Below, one piece after another: positions 1-6,397 of a stretch of 15,343 nucleotides of DNA. The notes under the pieces were generated by a model. The model had not been told where the DNA came from. It saw only the letters and a program-made list of their open reading frames with translations, and did no database searches. The stretch spans positions 1 through 15,343 of the forward strand of contig JALREG010000228.1 of assembly GCA_023253905.1 (NCBI GenBank), given 5' to 3'. The DNA is from Burkholderiaceae bacterium (lineage in GTDB: Bacteria; Pseudomonadota; Gammaproteobacteria; Burkholderiales; Burkholderiaceae). Positions within the stretch are counted from its first letter, which is position 1. Each line of letters begins with the position of its first letter. Position numbers and translations under genes: made by a program.

Positions 1-75
1 CAGGGTGAGCAACTGGGTCTTGTCCCCGATTTCAGCCAGGGCGACGATGCCGGTCGAGATAAGAAAGGCGTCCAT
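1..75 (-). CDS. TMEM165/GDT1 family (UPF0016) membrane protein, N-terminal fragment
   Basis: Only the first 25 codons lie in the window; the gene runs off the left edge. The minus-strand reading from the ATG at 75 begins MDAFLISTGIVALAEIGDKT. This has the hydrophobic first helix and the E-x-G-D-K-T signature of the TMEM165/GDT1 (UPF0016) family, inner-membrane cation transporters linked to Mn2+ or Ca2+ export. The start is supported by the family's characteristic N-terminus; upstream there is only a weak purine stretch (revcomp of 84-92) and no strong Shine-Dalgarno. It is divergent from the TctC-type gene, with 50 bp between the two starts, so the promoters must be packed there or lie inside the neighbour. 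Nothing links it functionally to the catabolic genes; it probably marks the edge of the island. The family call rests on 25 residues, but the motif is distinctive. Confidence 0.75.
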   Translation of the reverse strand, partial: MDAFLISTGIVALAEIGDKTQLLTL

Positions 76-125
76 GGTGAGGCCCAAGCCTACCAGAGTC
101 GCGTTCTTCCAAATGGAGAGTGATG

Positions 126-1088
126 ATGAGGAAAACATTAATCGCGCTGGCGGGAGCAGTCCTCAGCCTGTCCGCTGTGGCGCCAGCGACGGCCCAGACC
201 AAACCCACCCGAATTATCGTGGCGTTCACCCCGGGCGGACCGGTCGATATCGTCGCCCGAACCATTTCCGAGCAACTCGGCCGCGAACTGAACCGCCAGG
301 TGGTGGTCGACAACAAGCCGGGCGCCAATGGCGCAATCGGCGCGCAGGAGCTCATTCGTTCCGAGGCCGACGGCACCACCCTCTGGCTGACCAGCGTAGG
401 CGCGGTGGCGATCAACCCCGTGCTGTATGACAAGCTCGCTTATGACGTGAAGCGCGACTTCGCACCCGTATCGCTGGTGGTCAACAACGAGGAACTGCTC
501 GCATCCGCGCCCACCTACCCTGCGCGCGATGCGGCCGAATTCGTCTCGCTTGCCATGAAGCGCAGCGAGCCCACCCCAATGGCCTCATCCGGTATCGGCA
601 GCATTCCCCACCTTGCCATCGAACAGTTCGGCGATGCGGCGGGCCTGCGCCTGCTCCATGTTCCCTACAAGGGCGCAGCCCAGGCGATCGCCGACGTGAT
701 GGGTGGCCAGGTGGCCGCCTGGTTTGGTGATGTGCCGGGCATGATCACCCTGGTGCGCGCGGGTAAGCTCAAGCCGCTGGGCATGGCTGCGAAGCGCAGG
801 CATCCCGCGCTACCCGACGTGCCCACCCTCGAGGAGCAGGGCATCCGAGGCGTGGACACCAACAACTGGTACGCCCTTTTCGTGTCGTCCAAAACACCCC
901 CCGCCGTGATCGACTCGCTCAACCAGGCCGTTCGCCGCACGCTCGCTACCGCTGCGGTCCGTGAGCGGCTGATCGGGCTGGGGGCCGACCCTGCCCCGTC
1001 TTCGCCAGCAGAACTCGCGAGCCTCGTGGCCGCCGATACAGAGAAATGGGGAAAGCTGATCCGAGCGAAAAACATTCGACCCGACTGA
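126..1088 (+). CDS. Bug/TctC-family tripartite tricarboxylate transporter substrate-binding protein
   Basis: Periplasmic solute-binding protein of the Bug/TctC family, about 320 aa, the usual length. A Sec signal peptide covers residues 1 to about 23 (MRK, hydrophobic core, ATA/Q cleavage site). Family ligand-loop motifs follow: FTPGGPVD near residue 33, NKPGANG near residue 64, and HVPYKGAAQAIADVMGGQV near residues 178-196. GTG 120, ATG 123 and ATG 126 are possible starts in one frame. The GGAG at 115-118 is 7 nt from ATG 126 and too close to 120, so I chose 126; 123 remains possible. No TctA or TctB membrane component is present, which is common for orphan Bug proteins of Burkholderiales. 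It sits 39 nt upstream of the FAD monooxygenase and probably shares its transcript, suggesting it binds a carboxylated aromatic or related acid. The ligand cannot be predicted from sequence alone. Confidence 0.93.
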   Translation: MRKTLIALAGAVLSLSAVAPATAQTKPTRIIVAFTPGGPVDIVARTISEQLGRELNRQVVVDNKPGANGAIGAQELIRSEADGTTLWLTSVGAVAINPVLYDKLAYDVKRDFAPVSLVVNNEELLASAPTYPARDAAEFVSLAMKRSEPTPMASSGIGSIPHLAIEQFGDAAGLRLLHVPYKGAAQAIADVMGGQVAAWFGDVPGMITLVRAGKLKPLGMAAKRRHPALPDVPTLEEQGIRGVDTNNWYALFVSSKTPPAVIDSLNQAVRRTLATAAVRERLIGLGADPAPSSPAELASLVAADTEKWGKLIRAKNIRPD

Positions 1089-1127
1089 GCCCGACGTTTC
1101 AATTCCGTACCCGAAGGACGCTTCACA

Positions 1128-2882
1128 ATGCACCAGCCCGAACTTACGCCACAACGATCGAGCTATTTCAACTACCAGATCCATCCGTTCGTTCAACCCC
1201 CTGAAATGCAGGGCGCGGCGCCGCGGCAACCCGTGGTCGTCGTGGGCGCGGGGCCCAACGGACTGCTGGTGGCCCTCGATCTTGCGCGAAACGGCGCGCG
1301 TCCCATCGTGATCGAAGCCGAGGCCCAAGTATGTGGCGGCAGCCGTGCGGTAGCGTTCACGCGGCGCACCCTGGAAATTTTCGAGCAGGTGGGTGCCTCC
1401 GAGGCATTGCTCGACGGCGCGTTGCTGTGGGACAAAGGAAGAAGCTTCTACCGCGGCCACATGGTGCATGCCCTGCAAGTGCCGGGTTCGATCGACGACC
1501 GGTTTGCGCCCATGACCAACCAGCCGCAGAACGTGATGGAGAAAGTGTTGCTTGAGCGCGCTGCCGCCCTGGGGATCGAGGTGCGCTGGCAAACCAAGGT
1601 GGTGGGACTGGAGAGCGATGCCTCAGGCGTGCGCCTGCAGCTCGATACGCCTGAAGGCGAATACACCCTGGACTGCGACTGGCTGGTGGCCTGCGACGGT
1701 GCCCGCTCGGCCGTCCGGAGGCTACAGAACCTGCGCTTTGAAGGCCGCGCCTACACCGGTCGATTTGCGATCATCGATTTCCGCGTGCCATTGGGTGCGC
1801 CCACCGGACGCCGGTGCTATTTCGATCCGCCCTGGCTGCCCGGCTATGCGGTACTGCTCCACAAGGCGCCCTACGGTATCTGGCGACTCGATTATCAGGT
1901 GCCCGATGACGTGAGTGATGAAGAGGCGCTCGATCCGGCGCGGTTGCGCGCGCATGTTCAGGCGCATCTCGATTACATCGGCGCAGACCTGCCCTGGGAG
2001 ATCGAGTGGGTCACGCTCTATAAACCCAACACGCTGAGCCTCGCCCGCTATAACCACGGTCGTGTGCTTTATTGCGGCGACGCGGCACATCTGCTGCCGG
2101 TGTTCGGCGTGCGTGGTGTCAATACGGGTGTGCAGGACGGCAACAATCTGTCCTGGAAGCTTGCCAGCGTCATTCGCGGCGTCGCCTCGCCGGCTATTCT
2201 CGATACCTACACCGACGAGCGTCTGGCCGATGCTCAGCAGATCTGCTTCGAGGCTGCGCGCAGCACCCGCATGATGGCGCCGCCCTCGCGCGGGTTTCGC
2301 ATTCTTCGTGACGCGGTGCTGCAGCTATCGGTTCGCAATGAGTTCACGCGGCCACTTCTGCATTGGCGCACCTCGCGCCCCATCGACTATGCAGACAGTG
2401 CACTCACCACGGTCGACGCCACCGAGAGCCGCTTCGCTGCAGGCCCGCGGCCGGGGGCGCCCGCGCGCAACGTCTGCGTCGATCCCGACGGCAGCCCACG
2501 CACCTGGTTGTTTGATGCATTCGGGCCAGGCTTTCAGGTGCTGGTGTTTGGTGGCGGCGAGGCGACGCTCAAGAAGGTCAGCGCCGACGTCGCTAGCCTC
2601 CGCGCGAACGGTGTGCCCATCCGCTGTGTGCTCATCCGCCGCTCTCATGGTACCGAGGCCTCCGTGTCGGCCGACGCAGTCGTGACTGATCCGCTTGGCC
2701 GTGTTTTTTCCGCCTGGGGCGTAAGCGGTGGCGCGGTGTATGTGCTTCGCCCCGACCAGCATGTGGCCGCGCGCTGGACCGACGAGGCCGACACCCGCGT
2801 GGCGCTGGTGGTGAGAAAAGCGCTCTGCCAACCGGCTTCGACCGAGCGCCCATCCCAACCGCTCTCAGAAGCCCTCGCATAA
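1128..2882 (+). CDS. FAD-dependent aromatic monooxygenase (MhpA / phenol-hydroxylase-like, class A flavoprotein)
   Basis: A 584-aa flavin hydroxylase expected to use NAD(P)H and O2 to hydroxylate a phenolic substrate in the cytosol. In order it shows an unusual 34-residue N-terminal extension; the Rossmann dinucleotide motif VVVVGAGPNG (G40, G42, G45); the CDGARS motif near 189-194 shared by flavoprotein hydroxylases; the FAD-ribityl motif YCGDAAHLLP (about 315-324); and a C-terminal thioredoxin-like region (about 450-570), as in the MhpA and phenol 2-monooxygenase branch. The start ATG has GAAGGA at 1113-1118, 9 nt upstream. It lies between a Bug binding protein and the DUF2783-like gene, 12 nt before the latter. 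The convergent neighbouring unit encodes a homoprotocatechuate-type dioxygenase, so its product may be a catechol passed to that enzyme. That link is inference, and the substrate is unknown. Confidence 0.92.
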   Translation: MHQPELTPQRSSYFNYQIHPFVQPPEMQGAAPRQPVVVVGAGPNGLLVALDLARNGARPIVIEAEAQVCGGSRAVAFTRRTLEIFEQVGASEALLDGALLWDKGRSFYRGHMVHALQVPGSIDDRFAPMTNQPQNVMEKVLLERAAALGIEVRWQTKVVGLESDASGVRLQLDTPEGEYTLDCDWLVACDGARSAVRRLQNLRFEGRAYTGRFAIIDFRVPLGAPTGRRCYFDPPWLPGYAVLLHKAPYGIWRLDYQVPDDVSDEEALDPARLRAHVQAHLDYIGADLPWEIEWVTLYKPNTLSLARYNHGRVLYCGDAAHLLPVFGVRGVNTGVQDGNNLSWKLASVIRGVASPAILDTYTDERLADAQQICFEAARSTRMMAPPSRGFRILRDAVLQLSVRNEFTRPLLHWRTSRPIDYADSALTTVDATESRFAAGPRPGAPARNVCVDPDGSPRTWLFDAFGPGFQVLVFGGGEATLKKVSADVASLRANGVPIRCVLIRRSHGTEASVSADAVVTDPLGRVFSAWGVSGGAVYVLRPDQHVAARWTDEADTRVALVVRKALCQPASTERPSQPLSEALA

Positions 2883-2883
2883 A

Positions 2884-2888
2884 CGGAG
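2884..2888 (+). promoter_or_regulatory. Ribosome-binding site setting a TTG start
   Basis: CGGAG lies 6 nt before the TTG at 2895 and just after the monooxygenase stop (TAA 2880-2882). No ATG or GTG at suitable spacing gives the same reading frame, so this site decides the TTG start. Confidence 0.6.
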
Positions 2889-2894
2889 TCTGCT

Positions 2895-3110
2895 TTGACC
2901 GCCCTGCCCCAGTCAGACCTTGAAGACATCTACGACGAACTCGCCGAGGCCATTGACCGTGTTGGTCAAGACCAGGAGACCGTTTTTCTTGCGAAGCTTG
3001 CGTTGTCACTCGCGCACCACCTGGGTGACCGTGCGCTCATCTCACGTCTGATTCAAGACTGCGAGACGCCTGTGACTGAGGCGCAATCCCCCGACACCCT
3101 CACGCTGTAG
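2895..3110 (+). CDS. DUF2783-like small protein
   Basis: A 71-aa acidic, helical, soluble protein starting at TTG. The pattern DLEDIYDELAEAIDRVG, then a Leu/Ala-rich helix (KLALSLAHHLGD) and a final helix, resembles what I know of DUF2783, a small family often found beside flavin monooxygenases in beta- and gammaproteobacteria. No catalytic motif, signal peptide or membrane segment is visible. It begins 12 nt after the monooxygenase with its own SD, so the two are surely co-transcribed. An accessory role to the hydroxylase (stability, assembly or a small regulatory subunit) is inference from this pairing. The last dozen residues are low-complexity and probably disordered. It is the last gene of this unit, facing the minus-strand aldolase gene. 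Confidence 0.8.
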   Translation: MTALPQSDLEDIYDELAEAIDRVGQDQETVFLAKLALSLAHHLGDRALISRLIQDCETPVTEAQSPDTLTL

Positions 3111-3132
3111 CGAACCCACTGCGCACCGAACA

Positions 3133-3182
3133 GGCGCTCGTGGCGCCGCCAGGCTTGGCCAGGCTCGACCCGCGCCCTGGCG
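3133..3182. repeat. Inverted repeats between convergent operons (possible bidirectional stop signal)
   Basis: The 77-bp gap between the two convergent units holds a short hairpin (GGCGC 3133-3137 with GCGCC 3143-3147, 5-nt loop) and a longer-range perfect 7-bp inverted repeat (CGCCAGG 3147-3153 with CCTGGCG 3176-3182, 22-nt loop). They share one base and so compete. There is no T-run on either strand, so this is not a canonical intrinsic terminator. The position fits a bidirectional stop or mRNA-end structure, but in GC-rich DNA such repeats also arise by chance. Confidence 0.3.
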
Positions 3183-3187
3183 AACGC

Positions 3188-3976
3188 TTAACAGCGCCAG
3201 CCCGGATCCAGTCTGTCCATGCGACGTACCATGGCCTCGAATACATCTTCGCCGGCACCGAGCGTGGGATTGAATTGCAGCGCATCACGGGTGCAACGCG
3301 CTGCAATGGGCTCGGGCACCGGAATCGGCGCGCCCATGCTTTGCGTGGCGAGCTGAATCTCGCAGGCCCGCTGCAGGGTCCAGAGAATGACGAACGCCTG
3401 CGGCAGCGTGTGCCCCCAGGTGAGGAGCCCGTGATTGCGCAGGATGACCGCAGGCTTTCGACCCATGCTCGCGAGCATGCGGGGCCCCTCCTCAGAATGA
3501 ATGGTGATGCCCTCAAAGTCGTGATAAGCCACCATGTCATGAAGCTGCGCCGAATAAAAATTGCTCTGCGACAGCCCCTCCCGAAGCGAAGCGACCGCGA
3601 CGCCGGCGGTGGTATGGGTGTGCATCACGCAATGGGCATCGGGGAGTCCGGTGTGAACCGTGGCGTGCACCACAAACCCGGCCGGGTTCACTTTGTAGGG
3701 CGAACCATCCAGCACCTTTCCCTCAAGGTCGATCTTGACCAGATTGCTGGCAGTCACTTCTGAATAGTGCAGACCAAACGGATTGATCAGAAAGTGGCGC
3801 TCGGCACCCGAGGCCGTTTCCGGCACGCGCACCGTGATGTGGTTGTAAATCATCTCGGTCCAGCCCAGCATGGCAAAGACCCGATAGCAGGCTGCGAGCT
3901 GAAGTCTCGCCTGCCATTCATGGGGATGGACGCGCGATTCGAGTGATGCAACCGCCGGCTGGGGACGGGGAAACAT
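3188..3976 (-). CDS. Class II aldolase/adducin-family protein
   Basis: A 262-aa cytosolic protein of the class II aldolase/adducin family, Zn2+-dependent enzymes that make or break C-C bonds through an enediolate or decarboxylate related substrates. Visible motifs are YNHITVR (44-50), NPFGLHYSEVTASNLVKID (65-83) with Glu73 at the acid/base position known from fuculose aldolase, the metal pair HTHTTAG (H119, H121), and the third metal His in NHGLLTWG (H182). The frame stays open upstream to 4099, but GAGGAG (revcomp of 3983-3988) sits 6 nt before the ATG at 3976 and the family N-terminus matches there. It is the last gene of the minus-strand unit, after hpaF. It may cleave or decarboxylate a ring-fission product, perhaps in place of HpaI, which is a different fold; this is inference. 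Many relatives are of unknown function. Confidence 0.9.
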   Translation of the reverse strand: MFPRPQPAVASLESRVHPHEWQARLQLAACYRVFAMLGWTEMIYNHITVRVPETASGAERHFLINPFGLHYSEVTASNLVKIDLEGKVLDGSPYKVNPAGFVVHATVHTGLPDAHCVMHTHTTAGVAVASLREGLSQSNFYSAQLHDMVAYHDFEGITIHSEEGPRMLASMGRKPAVILRNHGLLTWGHTLPQAFVILWTLQRACEIQLATQSMGAPIPVPEPIAARCTRDALQFNPTLGAGEDVFEAMVRRMDRLDPGWRC

Positions 3977-3982
3977 GGGCAG

Positions 3983-3988
3983 CTCCTC
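3983..3988 (-). promoter_or_regulatory. SD for the aldolase gene, overlapping the upstream stop codon
   Basis: The minus-strand GAGGAG shares bases 3987-3988 with the TGA stop (3989-3987) of the hpaF-like gene and lies 6 nt before the aldolase ATG. Ribosomes ending on hpaF would clear or reuse this site, so translation is probably coupled. It also fixes the aldolase start at 3976 rather than further upstream. Confidence 0.65.
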
Positions 3989-4418
3989 AGGCAGGACGAA
4001 ACAGCGGGTGAAGGTTGCTGTGCTTGGCATCAAACACCTCGGCGCCCTCGTCAATCTGCAGCGTGATGCCAATGTGTCGTCGCGCCATCGCTGGCGCAAA
4101 AAACGCCTGCGCGACTTGAAGCAGCATCTGCCCGGCCCGTTGCTGGGTCGCCTCCGAGCGGCCTTGCGCCATCCGCAGATTCAGGTAGACAAACGCATAG
4201 TCGCCGGTTCCGCCGGCCGCGCGCCCGGCAGCGCCACCGTCCGCGACCGCATAGTGGGGCGCGGGATAAGCCAGCACCCGCGTGCCCCCAGGCGGAAACA
4301 CTGGCTGATTCGCTTCATCCCGCACCGCAATCATGGCGTCGGCCAATTGCCGACAGAGCACGCCCATCTCAACCTCCTGGTCGAGCTGGCCGGTGTAGAG
4401 CATGACGAGGTGGGGCAT
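3987..4418 (-). CDS. hpaF: 5-carboxymethyl-2-hydroxymuconate isomerase (CHMI, tautomerase superfamily)
   Basis: A 143-aa protein resembling E. coli HpaF, which isomerises 5-carboxymethyl-2-hydroxymuconate in the homoprotocatechuate meta-cleavage pathway. It begins Met-Pro-His, giving the N-terminal catalytic proline of the tautomerase superfamily after Met removal. The core DYAFVYLNLRMAQGR (about 73-87) and the ending SNLHPLF match my memory of HpaF (DYAFVHMTLKIGAGR, NNVHALF). It is about 17 residues longer than HpaF, mostly from a Gly/Ala-rich insert around residues 60-71 before the DYAFV strand. Its ATG follows the dioxygenase stop by 1 nt, indicating translational coupling. Because HpaF acts two steps after HpaD in the known pathway, the pairing supports meta-cleavage here even though the dehydrogenase between them is absent. 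Confidence 0.87.
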   Translation of the reverse strand: MPHLVMLYTGQLDQEVEMGVLCRQLADAMIAVRDEANQPVFPPGGTRVLAYPAPHYAVADGGAAGRAAGGTGDYAFVYLNLRMAQGRSEATQQRAGQMLLQVAQAFFAPAMARRHIGITLQIDEGAEVFDAKHSNLHPLFRPA

Positions 4419-4419
4419 A

Positions 4420-5346
4420 TCAGAGCCTTTCGCTCACAGCGGTGTAGCCCTCGGCGCGACTCGCCCGAGGGTTTGGAATATCTTCGCCCGTCTGCGGGGT
4501 GACCTCAAACAGCGCATTGATCTGGCCGGTGCCGCTCGCGGCGAAATACGGGGTGATCACCTCGACCGCGCCATCGTAGCCCCGCCATCCCAGCGAGCCG
4601 AGCAGCATGGCGGTGTCATGCATGAATCCCTCACCATGCCCCTTGGCAGCATACTCGGGCAGCATGTCGCAAAAATCCGGCCACTCGCGAGCCGACCACA
4701 TGCGTAGCACCTGCCGGTCGAGCTGCTCGAGAAACGGGCTCCAGATCCGAAAGGCATATTCGGGCGCGAGACCGTTCTGCGCGAACCGATGCGACAGCGA
4801 CCCGCTCGCGAGAAACGCGACGGTGCCGTCGTAGTGCTCCTCGATCGCGCGGCGCATTGCCCAGCCGAGGCGCGCGCTGTCGTCCAGATAATGAGCCATG
4901 CAGAGCGCCGACACCGACACCACCCGGAAATGCTGGTCGGCATTCATGTACCGAAGCGGGACCAGCGTGCCGTACTCCGGGTTGAGCGAGGTGCGATCGT
5001 GAGCAAGCGTCTCCACCCCCCAATCGTTACAGACCCGCGCGAGCAGGTGTCCCAGAGCCGGGTTGCCAGGCGCATCAAACGGCATCCAGTTGATGAAGTG
5101 CGGGAGCTCGTTACTGGTGTAGTCGCCCTTGAAGTGGGCCGCACAGTTGATATGGTAGTTGGCGTTGACCAGCCAGTGGGTATCGAACACAACCAGCGTG
5201 TCAACGCCCGCCTCCCGGCAGCGTCGGCCGATTTCCCGGTGGCCCTCGATCGCGTCCTGACGTGACCCCTGACGCGGGCCGGGCTGTTCGCTGAGAACCA
5301 TGCTCGGGACGTGCGTGATCTTGGCAGCAATAGCCAGTTTTCCCAT
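4420..5346 (-). CDS. hpaD: 3,4-dihydroxyphenylacetate (homoprotocatechuate) 2,3-dioxygenase, LigB-type
   Basis: A 308-aa class III (LigB-fold) extradiol dioxygenase. It closely matches E. coli HpaD as I remember it: MGKLAIAAKITHVPSM at the N-terminus, GVDTLVVFDTHWLVN, HINCAAHFKGDYTSNELPHF, EYGTLVPLRYMN, FLASGSLSHRF and CDMLPEYA. Expected Fe(II) ligands are present (H12, H57, E239 in GHGEG) plus the catalytic His186. It should open the ring of homoprotocatechuate or a close analogue next to the hydroxyls, giving a hydroxymuconate semialdehyde. The frame is open upstream to 5412, but homology begins exactly at ATG 5346, which has a GGAGAGGAGAG stretch (revcomp of 5357-5367) about 10 nt upstream. 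A C-terminal tail of about 25 residues extends beyond the E. coli protein. It follows the GntR gene by 105 nt on the same strand. Confidence 0.92.
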   Translation of the reverse strand: MGKLAIAAKITHVPSMVLSEQPGPRQGSRQDAIEGHREIGRRCREAGVDTLVVFDTHWLVNANYHINCAAHFKGDYTSNELPHFINWMPFDAPGNPALGHLLARVCNDWGVETLAHDRTSLNPEYGTLVPLRYMNADQHFRVVSVSALCMAHYLDDSARLGWAMRRAIEEHYDGTVAFLASGSLSHRFAQNGLAPEYAFRIWSPFLEQLDRQVLRMWSAREWPDFCDMLPEYAAKGHGEGFMHDTAMLLGSLGWRGYDGAVEVITPYFAASGTGQINALFEVTPQTGEDIPNPRASRAEGYTAVSERL

Positions 5347-5451
5347 GGTGTGCGCGCTCTCCTCTCCGCGAAGGATAGCGTCAAACCCGCCCGCGCCGCA
5401 GCGCGCGCGCAATTGCCTGAAAGACGGTGGGCCTAGAGCGTAAACGCAGGG

Positions 5452-6243
5452 CTAGTCAACGCGCAGCAGCGCGCCATAGGTCCGGACCGCATCATTCCGG
5501 AGGGTGTCGAGGTGACCGCGCATTTCGCTCATGGCACGCGATTCGTCCATCGCAAAGATGGCGTCTGCAATCCGCTGGTGCTCCTGCACCGATAGCGCCA
5601 TCAGGCCCTCGTGAAAGGTGGTGGCGCGGCGATAGGGCTCCAGGCGATTGCGCAGCAAAAGCGTTTCCTGCTCAAGATAGCGGTTCTGGCTCGCCGCATA
5701 AAGCGCTTCATGCCAGCGCGTATTGGCGCGATAAAAAGCTTCCGGATCGAGCGACTGCTGCGCACTCACGCAGGCATCGTGTGCCGCCTGGATGGCGTCG
5801 CGGTCGGCCTGGGTGTGCCGGCGTGCCGCGAGGCTCGCGCACGCGGCCTCCAGCCAGGCCATGGTTTCGAACATCTCGATGAGCGAGGCGAGGCTCAACT
5901 GCATGACCTGGGCGCCCTGACGGGGACGGTTTTCGACCATGCCACGCGATTCCAGCTGGCGGAGCGCCTCGCGAACGGGGGTACGCGAGGCCTTGAAGCG
6001 TCGCGCGAGCGCCTGCTCGTCCAGGCGGGTACCCGGTCGCAACTTGCCCGACACGATGTCGGCCTCGAGCGCAACCGCCAGCCGGCTGGCGAGGCTGGCC
6101 GGTCGTTTGGCGGCCGCCGCTGTTCGTTTCGAAAGACCCGGCGACCGCTTGGCGGTGCCTGCGGCGCGTTTAACCACGCCGCCGGGTCGCTTGGCCACCT
6201 TGCGCGCCGGCGTTTCGGAGGTTTTGGCTGCGATCGTTGACAT
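5452..6243 (-). CDS. GntR-family regulator, FadR/FCD subfamily, with basic heptad-repeat N-terminal tail
   Basis: A 263-aa DNA-binding regulator. The winged helix at about residues 50-113 carries the GntR signature (IVSGKLRPGTRLDEQALA, then SRTPVREALRQLESRGMV). The FCD ligand domain (about 115-255) has the metal and effector residues expected of the family: N174 and H178 in NTRWHEALY, H222 in QEHQRI and H244 in RGHLD. FCD regulators usually bind carboxylated metabolites and release DNA. The start at ATG 6243 is chosen over 6303 because the longer form would run through the operator-like sequences and has no SD. Residues 1-52 are unusual: five heptads each starting Lys-Arg. It is divergent from the nine-gene operon and upstream of hpaD on its own strand, so it probably controls both directions. 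Confidence 0.92.
   Translation of the reverse strand: MSTIAAKTSETPARKVAKRPGGVVKRAAGTAKRSPGLSKRTAAAAKRPASLASRLAVALEADIVSGKLRPGTRLDEQALARRFKASRTPVREALRQLESRGMVENRPRQGAQVMQLSLASLIEMFETMAWLEAACASLAARRHTQADRDAIQAAHDACVSAQQSLDPEAFYRANTRWHEALYAASQNRYLEQETLLLRNRLEPYRRATTFHEGLMALSVQEHQRIADAIFAMDESRAMSEMRGHLDTLRNDAVRTYGALLRVD
6088..6192 (-). repeat. Coding repeat: five degenerate 21-bp units encoding KR-x5 heptads
   Basis: Codons 18-52 of the GntR gene encode five consecutive 7-residue units, each beginning Lys-Arg (residues 18, 25, 32, 39, 46), followed by small residues (Ala, Gly, Ser, Thr, Pro, Val, Leu). The DNA copies have diverged, so the heptad register holds better at protein than DNA level. 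It lies entirely before the winged helix and resembles the basic tails of histone H1-like proteins. Confidence 0.8.
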
Positions 6244-6272
6244 CGACGTTGTGCGCCTGTAAAAAGCTAGCG

Positions 6273-6303
6273 TGTATGCAGAAAGTATAGCTTTGTATAC
6301 CAA
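6273..6303. promoter_or_regulatory. Candidate GntR/FCD operator with three phased half-sites
   Basis: In the divergent control region, TTTGTATACCAA (6292-6303) is a 12-bp palindrome with one mismatched pair, of the T-G-T-A-T-A-C-A type commonly bound by FCD-type GntR proteins. Two related 7-mers precede it on the same strand: TGTATGC at 6273 and AGTATAG at 6284, against TGTATAC at 6294. The steps are 11 and 10 bp, close to one helical turn, so bound dimers would lie on one face of the DNA. It is 30 bp upstream of the regulator start and 95 bp upstream of the transporter start. I find no confident sigma-70 boxes on either strand, though AT-rich TATA-like elements overlap these sites. Confidence 0.55.
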
Positions 6304-6384
6304 ACGTCGCTGGCGCAGTCCAAACCATTCCGAACCAGCGTCTCATCCGGTCACCCCCACCGCCCCTCTGAAGGCGCATTCACT

Positions 6385-6390
6385 GAAGGG
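6385..6390 (+). promoter_or_regulatory. SD fixing the start of the ABC binding-protein gene
   Basis: GAAGGG lies 7 nt before ATG 6398. The same frame is open back to an ATG at 6272, but that start would add 42 residues ahead of the Tat signal and place coding sequence over the operator-like sites, so 6398 is preferred. Confidence 0.65.
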
Positions 6391-6397
6391 ACTCATC

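Noticed and set aside
810..1592. Long minus-strand open frame (260 codons) across the Bug and monooxygenase genes
   Set aside because: It is antisense to two clear genes, spans their junction and shows no recognisable motif; long antisense frames are expected in GC-rich coding DNA.
3140..3763. Plus-strand open frame of 207 codons opposite the class II aldolase
   Set aside because: The minus-strand aldolase has full catalytic motifs and an SD; the antisense reading is His/Arg-rich with no family features.
5401..5447. Alternating GC tract, GCAATTGC palindrome (5409-5416) and GCGT-AA-ACGC repeat (5438-5447) upstream of hpaD
   Set aside because: Short and unlike the TGTATAC elements in the main control region; no promoter boxes could be matched, so I do not call an operator.
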